Positions 1 to 5,608 of a stretch of 5,608 nt of DNA are shown piece by piece. The stretch is from an uncultured Clostridia bacterium (GTDB lineage: Bacteria > Bacillota_A > Clostridia > Peptostreptococcales > Anaerovoracaceae): NCBI GenBank assembly GCA_945873875.1, contig CAMCER010000062.1, positions 1 through 5,608 of the forward strand. Reading direction: 5' to 3'. The stretch's first letter is position 1. Every line of letters starts with the position of its first letter. The position numbers and the translations under genes were made by a program. Below the pieces are notes generated by a model. It was not told the DNA's origin and made no database searches. It saw nothing but the letters and a program-made list of their open reading frames with translations.

Positions 1-1018
1 TCTCGTATGTGCCTATATCTTTAGCCTTGTCCATAATGTCCACTTTATCCATGGCGATAAGCGGCCTCAGGACCGGAAGCGATACCGCCTGGTTGGTGAC
101 TACAAGCGCCTCTGCTGTCTGACTTGCCACCTGCCCCAGATTTTCTCCTGTAATGAGAAAACCGCAGTCGTTTTTCACAGCCAGTTTCTCTGCGATGCGC
201 ATCATGAACCTGCGCACATGTATAGTAGTCTCATCCTCCGGGCAGTTGGTCACTATCTGCTCCTGTATGGGCAAAAGATTGATGACGTGAAGTCTGAATC
301 TGCCGCAGTATACAGCCACCAGCGATGCCAGCTCCTCGACCTTTTCCTGGGCCCTCTGGCTGGTATATGGATATGAATGAAAGTGAACTGCCTCTATCAT
401 CATTCCCCTCTTGGCCATCATCCATGTAGCAACGGGAGAATCTATCCCGCCGGAAAGAAGACTCATTCCCTTCCCGTTGGTCCCGAGTGGAAGCCCTCCG
501 AATCCGGATATCTTTTCGTGATAGATATAAGCCCTGTCTTTTCTCACATCGACATGAAGAAGGCAGTCAGGATCATGGACATCCACCTTAAGCACCTTGC
601 AGCCAATAAGGACCTTGGCGCCGATAATGCGGGATATCTCCGGGGATTTCACCGGGAAATTCTTATCCGCTCTCTTGGCTTCGACTTTGAAAGTCTTTAT
701 CCCTTCTTTTCTGATAAGGTCCATCATATAATCAACTGCAACAGGACCGATCTCATCAAGATCAGGCTCTGCTTCAACTGCGGGACTTATGGAATCCACT
801 CCGAAAGCCTTTGATATCTCTTTTATGAGTGCCTGCTTTTCGATAGCTTTATCAGCATGGATGAAGATCAGGCCTTCATGCCTTGATACGGAAACGTCTC
901 CCAGTTTATGAGTCAGTCTCCTGATTCTTTCGACAAGCATCTTTTCGAAATACGGCTTGTTCATACCCTTGAGGGCCACCTCGCCGCACCTTACTATCAT
1001 GATCTGTTTTTCGTTCAA
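1..1018 (-). CDS. thiI: tRNA 4-thiouridine synthase ThiI (3' end outside window)
   Basis: ThiI adenylates U8 of tRNA and replaces its oxygen with sulfur to make 4-thiouridine; in many bacteria it also feeds sulfur to thiamine thiazole synthesis. The 339 codons visible on the minus strand read as an N-terminal ferredoxin-like region (residues about 1-60, with RCGEVALKG at 10-18), a THUMP RNA-binding domain (about 60-165), and a PP-loop ATP pyrophosphatase domain with SGGIDSP at 189-195 and TGENLGQVASQT at 290-301. The frame is still open at the window edge. The catalytic cysteine (Cys344 in E. coli, in a PEYCG-type motif) would lie beyond it, so neither that residue nor the lack of a rhodanese domain can be confirmed. 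I chose TTG at 1018 because GGAGG sits five bases upstream and the protein then starts like other ThiI proteins. The ATG at 1030 is in frame but has no Shine-Dalgarno sequence. The gene follows a cysteine desulfurase, its expected sulfur donor. Identity is very likely; the exact start is less sure. Confidence 0.96.
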   Translation of the reverse strand, partial: MNEKQIMIVRCGEVALKGMNKPYFEKMLVERIRRLTHKLGDVSVSRHEGLIFIHADKAIEKQALIKEISKAFGVDSISPAVEAEPDLDEIGPVAVDYMMDLIRKEGIKTFKVEAKRADKNFPVKSPEISRIIGAKVLIGCKVLKVDVHDPDCLLHVDVRKDRAYIYHEKISGFGGLPLGTNGKGMSLLSGGIDSPVATWMMAKRGMMIEAVHFHSYPYTSQRAQEKVEELASLVAVYCGRFRLHVINLLPIQEQIVTNCPEDETTIHVRRFMMRIAEKLAVKNDCGFLITGENLGQVASQTAEALVVTNQAVSLPVLRPLIAMDKVDIMDKAKDIGTYE

Positions 1019-1023
1019 TTTAT

Positions 1024-1028
1024 CCTCC
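1024..1028 (-). promoter_or_regulatory. Shine-Dalgarno site deciding the thiI start
   Basis: The minus strand reads GGAGG here, then ATAAA, then TTG at 1018. This is near-ideal spacing for initiation at TTG. The same GGAGG lies inside the second and third codons if translation began at the ATG at 1030, and nothing purine-rich precedes that ATG. The site therefore argues for the TTG start. Confidence 0.65.
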
Positions 1029-1080
1029 ATAGCCGGCAGAAAACACTATCCGCCTCGGTTTCCATAATATTTTTTATGAT

Positions 1081-2286
1081 TTATCTGAATGAACCCAGCT
1101 TCCTGAATCTCGTTACAGCCGCTTTAAGCCTGTCTATGACAAAATCAATCTGCTCTTTCGTCTCAAAACCGCCGAAACTGAACCTGAGTGCGCTTTCTAT
1201 CTGTTTATGTGAAAGCCCCATGGCTTTCAGGACATGACTGTCACCGCTTTTGTTGGATGAACAGGCAGAACCTGTGGAAACATAGATATCGTCCTCTTCC
1301 AGAGTATGCAGTATCACTTCTCCCCTGGTCCCTGCAAATGATATATTCAGGACAGAAGGACTGGCTGAAGGCCCGCTTTCAGGACCGTTTATCTTTATGT
1401 CCTTTATCTCAGTTATGATACCCTTTTTCAGGTATTCCTTTATTTCAGTCATATCAGTGAAAAGCTGCTCTTCTCTTTCCGCGTTTATCTCAGCCGCCCT
1501 GCCGAATCCTGCTATGGCAGCTACGTTCTCAGTCCCCGAACGCATGCCTTTTTCCTGACCGCCTCCGGTGATGAAAGGCTTTACTGAAATGCCCTCTTTC
1601 ACGTACAGGGCTCCGGCACCTTTAGGTCCGTGGACCTTGTGCGCGCTGACAGATATCATGTCAGCAAAAGCGCCTTTTTCTCCGTCTTCTACCAGATGTG
1701 CCGCCTCCGGGATCTTGAAATATGACTGGACAGCATCTGTGTGGAAAATGATCCCTGTGTTCTTCTCTCTGTTTTCTCTGTTATATCTGTCCTTTATCCT
1801 GCCGATCCTGTTAACGGGCTGCACTGCCCCAGTCTCATTATTCACATGCATGACCGAGATCAGTATCGTATCTTCATCGATCTCCGCCTCAAGTCTGTCT
1901 GCGTCTATCAGGCAGTTTTCATCCACCGGAAGATAAACTGCCGTAAAACCTTCGCTTTCAAGCTTTCTGACAGTCTCTAAAACTGCAGGATGTTCCACCT
2001 GAGTGGTTATGATCTTCCTGCCCGTACGTCTTCTCGCCTGACATGCGCTGTAAAGCGCTGTATTGTCAGCCTCCGTACCGCCGGATGTGAAGATGATGCC
2101 GTCAGGTGATACGCCCAGAGAACCTGCGACCTTTTTTCTTGCCGCCTTCAGAGCCTTCTCAGCAGTTATTCCCATTCTGTAGAGAGACGACGGGTTTCCG
2201 TAATCATCTCTCATATATCTGATCATTTCGTCCGTGACCTGATCGAACTGTCTGGTCGTAGCGCTGTTGTCAAGATATACGAACAT
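1081..2286 (-). CDS. nifS: NifS/IscS-family cysteine desulfurase (NifZ-like partner of ThiI)
   Basis: A 401-residue PLP enzyme that converts L-cysteine to L-alanine and holds the sulfur as a persulfide on its own cysteine. Visible landmarks are YLDNSATT at 4-11, TSGGTEADN at 67-75 (phosphate binding), His99 in VEHP (stacks on PLP), NNETG at 149-153, HTDAVQ at 182-187 with the PLP-binding Asp184, the Schiff-base lysine Lys217 in SAHK, RSGTEN at 249-254, and the catalytic Cys342 in STGSACSS. Length is normal for the family. A short charged stretch at about 166-177 precedes the HTDAVQ strand. The ATG start has AGGAG five bases upstream (2292-2296). In Bacillus subtilis the desulfurase NifZ is encoded beside ThiI and serves tRNA thiolation. 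The same adjacency here suggests that job, though a role in Fe-S assembly cannot be excluded and no iscU or nifU is visible. The symbol is a family-level label. Confidence 0.96.
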   Translation of the reverse strand: MFVYLDNSATTRQFDQVTDEMIRYMRDDYGNPSSLYRMGITAEKALKAARKKVAGSLGVSPDGIIFTSGGTEADNTALYSACQARRRTGRKIITTQVEHPAVLETVRKLESEGFTAVYLPVDENCLIDADRLEAEIDEDTILISVMHVNNETGAVQPVNRIGRIKDRYNRENREKNTGIIFHTDAVQSYFKIPEAAHLVEDGEKGAFADMISVSAHKVHGPKGAGALYVKEGISVKPFITGGGQEKGMRSGTENVAAIAGFGRAAEINAEREEQLFTDMTEIKEYLKKGIITEIKDIKINGPESGPSASPSVLNISFAGTRGEVILHTLEEDDIYVSTGSACSSNKSGDSHVLKAMGLSHKQIESALRFSFGGFETKEQIDFVIDRLKAAVTRFRKLGSFR

Positions 2287-2301
2287 GTTTTCTCCTATAT
2301 T

Positions 2302-2339
2302 ATCAGACCAGCGAGCATTGATCCCGCTGGTCTTCTGAT
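2302..2339 (-). other. Stable hairpin between rny and the desulfurase gene
   Basis: The arms AGACCAGCG and CGCTGGTCT pair perfectly over 9 bp (2305-2313 with 2325-2333) around an 11-base loop. Allowing a three-base bulge, ATCAG and CTGAT add further pairs, giving about 12 bp (2302-2313 with 2325-2339). No run of T follows on either strand, so it does not look like a classical intrinsic terminator. On the minus-strand transcript it ends five bases before the AGGAG of the desulfurase gene. It could be a processing or 3'-stabilising structure for rny mRNA, a weak attenuator, or a modulator of desulfurase translation. The structure is seen in the sequence; its function is inferred. Confidence 0.6.
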
Positions 2340-2364
2340 CGTGATGATATATCTTTTCTGCCTG

Positions 2365-3909
2365 TTATTTGGCATAGTCTATGGCTCTGGTCTCTCTTAT
2401 GACGTTGACCTTTATCTGGCCCGGATACTCCAGTTCTGATTCGATCTTCTTGGAGATATCTCTGGCCAGGAAAACGATCTCGTCATCGTTGACCTGCTCA
2501 GGTTTGGCAACGATCCTTATCTCGCGGCCTGCCTGGATAGCAAATGACTTCTCGACTCCAGGTGTAGTATCAGCAATCTCTTCCAGCTCTTTGAGACGTT
2601 TGATGTAAGTCTCCAGAGTCTCTCTTCTGGCGCCCGGTCTTGCAGCCGATAAAGCATCTGCAGCAGCGATGAGCACTGCTTCCATGGACTTAGGCTCATA
2701 GTCGCCGTGATGTGCGGCCATAGCATTGATGACAGCATCTGTCTCCTTGTATTTCTTAAGGATATCGATACCGATATCAACGTGTGTACCTTCTACTTCG
2801 TGGTCGAGAGCCTTGCCTATATCGTGGAGGAGTCCTGCCCTCTTGGCAAGTTTCTCATCGAGTCCCAGTTCGCCTGCCATGAGCCCTGACAGATGAGCTA
2901 CCTCGATACTGTGCTTGAGCACGTTCTGTCCGTAGGAAGTCCTGTATCTGAGTCTTCCCAGGAGTTTTATCAGCTCAGGATGAAGGTTGTGGATACCTAC
3001 CTCGAATGTGGCCTGTTCGCCTGCATCCTTGATAGTGGCATCGACTTCCTTCCTGGCTTTCTCGATCATCTCTTCGATCCTTGCAGGATGGATCCTGCCG
3101 TCAACGATAAGTTTTTCGAGAGCGATCCTTGCGATCTCTCTTCTTACCGGATCGAATGCCGACAGTATTACTGCTTCCGGAGTGTCATCAATGATCAGGT
3201 CAACACCGGTCTTAGTCTCGATAGCCCTGATGTTGCGGCCCTCACGTCCGATGATCCTGCCCTTCATCTCATCATTAGGCAGGTTCACTACAGAAACGGT
3301 ACTTTCTGCAACATGGTCTGCTGCGCATCTCTGGATAGCTCCGGTGATTATTTCCTTCGCTTTCCTGTCTGCTTCTTCTTTAGCCTTATATTCCACATCC
3401 TTTATCATGACGGATGCTTCGTGTCTTATCTCTTTTTCAGTATTGGCAAGGAGTATCTCTTTAGCTTCTTCGATGGAATAGCCTGATATCCTCTCCAGTT
3501 CTGTCATTTCCTTCGCGATTATCTTATCAAGTTCACTCTGCTTGTTGGAAAGACCGCGTTCTTTGTTTACTATGCTCTCTTCTTTCTTTTCGATGTTTTC
3601 GAGCTTTTTATCTATAGCCTCTTCTTTCTGTACGAGACGGCGTTCAGATTTATGGATCTCATTACGCCTTTCTTTGATCTCCTTCTCAACATCCCCGCGC
3701 ATCTGGTGCGCTTCCTCCTTGGCTTCGATGAGAACTTCCTTCTTTATGGTCTGCGCCCTGTTCTCTGCGTCAAGGATAAGATTCTGAGCTTTCTGCTCTG
3801 CGCTTCCGATAGCTTTTTCACCGAGGGCTTTCCTCAGTATATACCCAATCAAAAGACCCAGTATAAGGCATACTGCGCCTATTATTATATGGATCACGAT
3901 GTCTGACAT
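2365..3909 (-). CDS. rny: Ribonuclease Y (membrane-anchored endoribonuclease)
   Basis: RNase Y is the endonuclease that starts decay of many mRNAs in Bacillota, acting at the inner face of the membrane with other degradation enzymes. The 514-residue protein has the whole family architecture: one N-terminal membrane helix (about residues 4-25), a long charged coiled coil (about 35-190), a KH RNA-binding domain with [15 protein letters not shown] at 217-231 (GREG loop at 221-224), and an HD catalytic domain with His333, the HD pair His362-Asp363 in [12 protein letters not shown], and AAHHGD at 398-403. It ends in the typical C-terminal region after about residue 430. Length is close to the usual 510-520. 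I chose ATG at 3909 because AGGAGGT lies six bases upstream. An in-frame ATG at 3930 would put that site inside the gene and add an unlikely MNTGGGK. It is the first gene of a probable operon with the desulfurase and thiI and diverges from rodA. Confidence 0.98.
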   Translation of the reverse strand: MSDIVIHIIIGAVCLILGLLIGYILRKALGEKAIGSAEQKAQNLILDAENRAQTIKKEVLIEAKEEAHQMRGDVEKEIKERRNEIHKSERRLVQKEEAIDKKLENIEKKEESIVNKERGLSNKQSELDKIIAKEMTELERISGYSIEEAKEILLANTEKEIRHEASVMIKDVEYKAKEEADRKAKEIITGAIQRCAADHVAESTVSVVNLPNDEMKGRIIGREGRNIRAIETKTGVDLIIDDTPEAVILSAFDPVRREIARIALEKLIVDGRIHPARIEEMIEKARKEVDATIKDAGEQATFEVGIHNLHPELIKLLGRLRYRTSYGQNVLKHSIEVAHLSGLMAGELGLDEKLAKRAGLLHDIGKALDHEVEGTHVDIGIDILKKYKETDAVINAMAAHHGDYEPKSMEAVLIAAADALSAARPGARRETLETYIKRLKELEEIADTTPGVEKSFAIQAGREIRIVAKPEQVNDDEIVFLARDISKKIESELEYPGQIKVNVIRETRAIDYAK

Positions 3910-3915
3910 CTTACC

Positions 3916-3922
3916 ACCTCCT
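3916..3922 (-). promoter_or_regulatory. Strong Shine-Dalgarno site of rny
   Basis: The minus strand reads AGGAGGT, followed by six bases (GGTAAG) and the ATG at 3909. The match to the 16S rRNA tail is close to full length, and it settles the start at 3909 rather than at the in-frame ATG at 3930. Confidence 0.85.
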
Positions 3923-3957
3923 GTATTCAATTGTCCGAATATCGTATACCGCCTGTT

Positions 3958-3983
3958 TTCAACGTGTTGAAGACCTGCGGTCT
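3958..3983. repeat. Palindrome and adjoining small hairpin in the rny leader
   Basis: Two inverted repeats lie side by side in the predicted 5' untranslated region of rny. TTCAAC-GT-GTTGAA (3958-3971) is a perfect 6-bp dyad with a two-base centre, the size of a small operator. AGACC-TGC-GGTCT (3971-3983) is a tight hairpin of at least 5 bp with a three-base loop. They share the base at 3971. They could be a protein-binding site, an RNA structure or chance; no known riboswitch is recognisable. Confidence 0.35.
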
Positions 3984-4019
3984 CTAAAGTTCCAGGTGCA
4001 TGAAATATACGTTAAAATC

Positions 4020-4049
4020 TTGAAATGATTGCTGATTCTTTGATATAAT
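4020..4049 (+). promoter_or_regulatory. rodA promoter P1 (extended -10)
   Basis: TTGAAA (4020-4025) is followed after 18 bases by TATAAT (4044-4049), which is preceded by TGA, so the TGn of an extended -10 element is present. Transcription would start near 4056, about 48 bases before the rodA ATG. The whole element lies inside the predicted transcribed leader of the divergent rny gene. Confidence 0.6.
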
Positions 4050-4068
4050 CATACAAAATTATTATAAT
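4040..4068 (+). promoter_or_regulatory. rodA promoter P2, overlapping P1 and the rny promoter
   Basis: TTGATA (4040-4045) is followed after 17 bases by TATAAT (4063-4068). Transcription would start near 4075, about 29 bases before the rodA ATG. Its -35 box overlaps the P1 -10 box, and its -10 box overlaps the rny -10 box on the other strand within ATTATAAT (4061-4068). RNA polymerase should not be able to occupy P2 and the rny promoter at once. Such AT-rich DNA can produce matches by chance, so P2 is less sure than P1. Confidence 0.5.
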
Positions 4069-4089
4069 GATTTTCAGCAACATAGTCAA
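4061..4089 (-). promoter_or_regulatory. Sigma-A-type promoter for the rny operon
   Basis: On the minus strand, TTGACT (4084-4089 on the plus scale) is followed after exactly 17 bases by TATAAT (4061-4066). This is five of six at -35 and six of six at -10. Transcription would begin near 4054, giving a leader of about 145 bases before the rny ATG. It is the best minus-strand promoter I can see upstream of the operon. The -35 box lies between the rodA P2 start point and the rodA start codon. Confidence 0.7.
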
Positions 4090-4103
4090 GCAAGAAGGGC
4101 TAA

Positions 4104-5210
4104 ATGGGAAATTTCAGAGAACTGTTCAAAAATGCCGATAAAATACTGCTTGTGACCGCCATTATCTTTGCGGCCGTAAGCCTTCTCATGATCGAAAGTA
4201 TATCCTATGACAACGGTTTCGTGCTGACCAGAGACGTCATAGTCCAGGCCGCAGCCTACGTTCTAGGATTCATACTTCTCTTCGTGATACTTACCATAGA
4301 TTACCGTGTTTTCCAGAATTTTGAAAAAATCCTGTATATAGCATCGCTTCTCATCCTGCTGACGGTATATGTCCCCGGGCTGGGATATGAACAGTACGGT
4401 TCAAAGGCATGGATACACATCGGCAGCATGACCTTCCAGCCCTCAGAGATCGTAAAGATCACCTTCACCCTTCTCATGGCAAAGTATTTCACTAAGAGAA
4501 GAGGCACGCTGGACTCATTCAAATCGATAATATTCGCTGCCCTGTACGCAGCGCCATTCATCCTGATAATCGTAAAAGAAGACCTGGGTTCTGCTCTTGT
4601 CTTCTGCGCTATCTGGATATTCATGCTGTTTTACGCAGGGATAGATTACAGAGCTTTCGTTAAATTCATCGCGGTATTTCTTTTGTCGATACCGGTGGTT
4701 TACAAATTCATGGCATCCTATCAGAAGGAGCGTATCGATGCCTTCCTGCATCCGGATAATCTTTCCCTTCAGGGAAACTGGCAGGTCTACCAGTCAAAGA
4801 TCGCCATCGGCTCGGGCGGCTTCACAGGAAAAGGCCTGTTCAACGGAACGCAGAAGGAACTCGACTACCTTCCGGTACAGAAGTCAGACTTTATTTTCTC
4901 TGTCATCGTTGAGGAGCTGGGATTCATAGGCGGTGCCGTACTGCTGTTCATGTTCGCCCTGTTCTTTTACAGGATCGCAAAGATCATATATGAGGCAAGA
5001 GACCTTTACGGCGCTCTGGTGGCCATAGGCTTTATCGGGATGTTCCTTTTCCAGGTATTTGAGAATATCGCCATGTCCATGGGAATAATGCCTGTCACCG
5101 GCGTCACACTCCCCTTCATCAGCTACGGCGGATCATCGGTGCTGGCGAACATGATAGCACTGGGACTCATAATAAGCGTGGGCATGCGAAGCAAAGTCAT
5201 CAATTTCTGA
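4104..5210 (+). CDS. rodA: RodA, SEDS-family peptidoglycan glycosyltransferase
   Basis: RodA polymerises lipid II into glycan strands in the cell-wall elongation machine, working with a class B penicillin-binding protein and MreB. The 368-residue protein is an integral membrane protein with about ten hydrophobic segments. SEDS landmarks are GSKAWIHIGSMTFQPSE at 99-115, KEDLGSAL at 158-165, RIDAFLHP at 210-217, the essential aspartate Asp262 in KSDFIFSVIVEELG (the residue also numbered 262 in E. coli RodA), and PVTGVTLPFISYGGSS at 330-345. The QKELDYLPVQKSDFIF region fits RodA better than FtsW or SpoVE, and the short tail lacks the FtsW extension. A modest Shine-Dalgarno sequence, AAGAAGG (4092-4098), precedes the ATG. 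The gene appears to stand alone: it diverges from rny and converges on minD, and the partner PBP2 and mre genes are not in view. Choice of RodA over another SEDS paralogue is likely but not certain. Confidence 0.95.
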   Translation: MGNFRELFKNADKILLVTAIIFAAVSLLMIESISYDNGFVLTRDVIVQAAAYVLGFILLFVILTIDYRVFQNFEKILYIASLLILLTVYVPGLGYEQYGSKAWIHIGSMTFQPSEIVKITFTLLMAKYFTKRRGTLDSFKSIIFAALYAAPFILIIVKEDLGSALVFCAIWIFMLFYAGIDYRAFVKFIAVFLLSIPVVYKFMASYQKERIDAFLHPDNLSLQGNWQVYQSKIAIGSGGFTGKGLFNGTQKELDYLPVQKSDFIFSVIVEELGFIGGAVLLFMFALFFYRIAKIIYEARDLYGALVAIGFIGMFLFQVFENIAMSMGIMPVTGVTLPFISYGGSSVLANMIALGLIISVGMRSKVINF

Positions 5211-5257
5211 CGACTCATATCTCCTGCATTTCATTTCATCTGTTTAAGAAAGTGATA
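5211..5257. other. Short convergent gap between rodA and minD without a clear terminator
   Basis: The 47 bases between the two stop codons hold no GC-rich inverted repeat followed by a T run on either strand. Both genes must end by another route or by read-through into the opposite gene, which would give overlapping antisense transcripts. No small open frame with a ribosome binding site is evident here. Confidence 0.5.
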
Positions 5258-5608
5258 TCATTCCTCGATGAGACGGTCGAGGATCCTGTTGAAATTGCTG
5301 TTTATATACGTCCCTTCTTTAAGGACTATAGGCACTCCCGTGTTGGTGGAAGCAAAAATATTATCATCGTCCTGGATGACTCCTAAAAGTTTAGGTTTCA
5401 GTATATCTGAGATCGATGAAAGATCAGGAAGCGTGCCGCTTGCCATAAGTGAGGCCCTTACTTTGTTGACTACGAAGAACCTTTTTTCGATGCCGATCTC
5501 TTCCAGACAGTTATCGATAGTATCAGCGTCACGGATAGATGCAACTTCAGGTTCAGTGACGACTACAGCCTTGTCAACAGCAACAGCTGCGTTTATGAAG
5601 CCTTCGCT
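5258..5608 (-). CDS. minD: Septum site-determining ATPase MinD (C-terminal part; 5' end outside window)
   Basis: MinD is a membrane-cycling ATPase that recruits MinC to stop FtsZ assembly away from mid-cell. Only the last 116 residues are visible, open at the window edge; a full protein is about 265 residues, so the Walker A motif is outside. The visible part aligns by eye with MinD throughout: EGFINAA, VVVTEPEVASIRDADTI (16-32 of the visible part), VVNKVRASLMASG, then KPKLLGVIQDDDNIFASTNTGVPI. EPE-x-x-x-xRDAD and the VNKVR block are typical of MinD rather than of ParA. The reading frame ends at RILDRLIEE, where MinD proteins usually continue for about 20 residues through a linker to an amphipathic membrane-targeting helix. 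That helix is missing here. No minE follows; the next gene is rodA, convergent, with only 47 bases between the stop codons. A MinD-like paralogue is the main alternative. Confidence 0.88.
   Translation of the reverse strand, partial: SEGFINAAVAVDKAVVVTEPEVASIRDADTIDNCLEEIGIEKRFFVVNKVRASLMASGTLPDLSSISDILKPKLLGVIQDDDNIFASTNTGVPIVLKEGTYINSNFNRILDRLIEE

Noticed and set aside
377..814. A 145-codon open frame on the plus strand opposite thiI
   Set aside because: It covers the THUMP and PP-loop coding region of thiI on the other strand and has no recognisable domain.
1015..1065. A 16-codon frame (ATG at 1065 on the minus strand) whose stop overlaps the thiI TTG, like a coupled leader peptide
   Set aside because: It has no Shine-Dalgarno sequence and no recognisable leader composition. 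The overlap with the TTG start is intriguing but easily due to chance.
2302..2339. Intrinsic terminator after rny
   Set aside because: The stem is good, but the bases after it on the minus strand (GATAATATAGG) lack a T run, and the desulfurase ribosome binding site follows at once. It is kept as a hairpin of unknown role.
2893..3486. A 197-codon open frame on the plus strand opposite rny
   Set aside because: It lies wholly within rny, which has complete family motifs. The translation is rich in Cys, Ser and Phe with no recognisable domain, and no ribosome binding site stands out. It is a shadow of codon bias in rny.
3957..3962. TTGAAA on the minus strand as the -35 box of a second, nearer rny promoter
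   Set aside because: No acceptable -10 box falls at 16-18 bases from it; TATACG is only eight bases away.
3910..4060. A riboswitch or T-box in the rny leader
   Set aside because: The leader is long enough, but I see no conserved riboswitch or T-box sequence and no terminator or anti-terminator pair.

Overview
This window looks like ordinary chromosomal core from a low-to-moderate GC Gram-positive anaerobe (Bacillota, probably class Clostridia). The evidence is a membrane-anchored RNase Y, a NifS-type cysteine desulfurase next to a rhodanese-less-type ThiI (the Bacillus/Clostridium arrangement), a RodA, a Clostridia-like MinD, strong purine-rich Shine-Dalgarno sites and sigma-A-type promoters. 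I cannot name a genus from the sequence alone.

Layout. On the minus strand, read right to left from about 4090, there is a probable three-gene operon: rny (RNase Y, 3909 to 2365), a cysteine desulfurase (2286 to 1081) and thiI (about 1018 down to the window edge, 3' end missing). The genes are 78 and about 62 bases apart, with no promoter that I can see inside the gaps. A stable hairpin lies between rny and the desulfurase, directly upstream of the desulfurase ribosome binding site. On the plus strand rodA (4104 to 5210) diverges from rny. Between them is a compact region (3910 to 4103) carrying two plausible rodA promoters and one strong rny promoter. The -10 elements of rodA P2 and of the rny promoter overlap on opposite strands. 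At the right edge, the C-terminal 116 residues of MinD (minus strand, stop at 5258) converge on rodA with 47 bases between the two stop codons.

How the genes work together. The desulfurase and ThiI form a sulfur relay: cysteine sulfur passes as a persulfide to ThiI, which makes 4-thiouridine at tRNA position 8. RNase Y starts mRNA decay and sits upstream in the same transcription unit, so RNA turnover and tRNA thiolation may share a promoter. RodA polymerises peptidoglycan glycan strands during elongation and MinD helps place the division site, so the right half concerns cell shape and division.

I found no mobile element, CRISPR array, RNA gene or evident new system. The points most worth checking are the MinD that stops before the usual C-terminal membrane-targeting helix and is not followed by minE, and the overlapping divergent promoters of rny and rodA.
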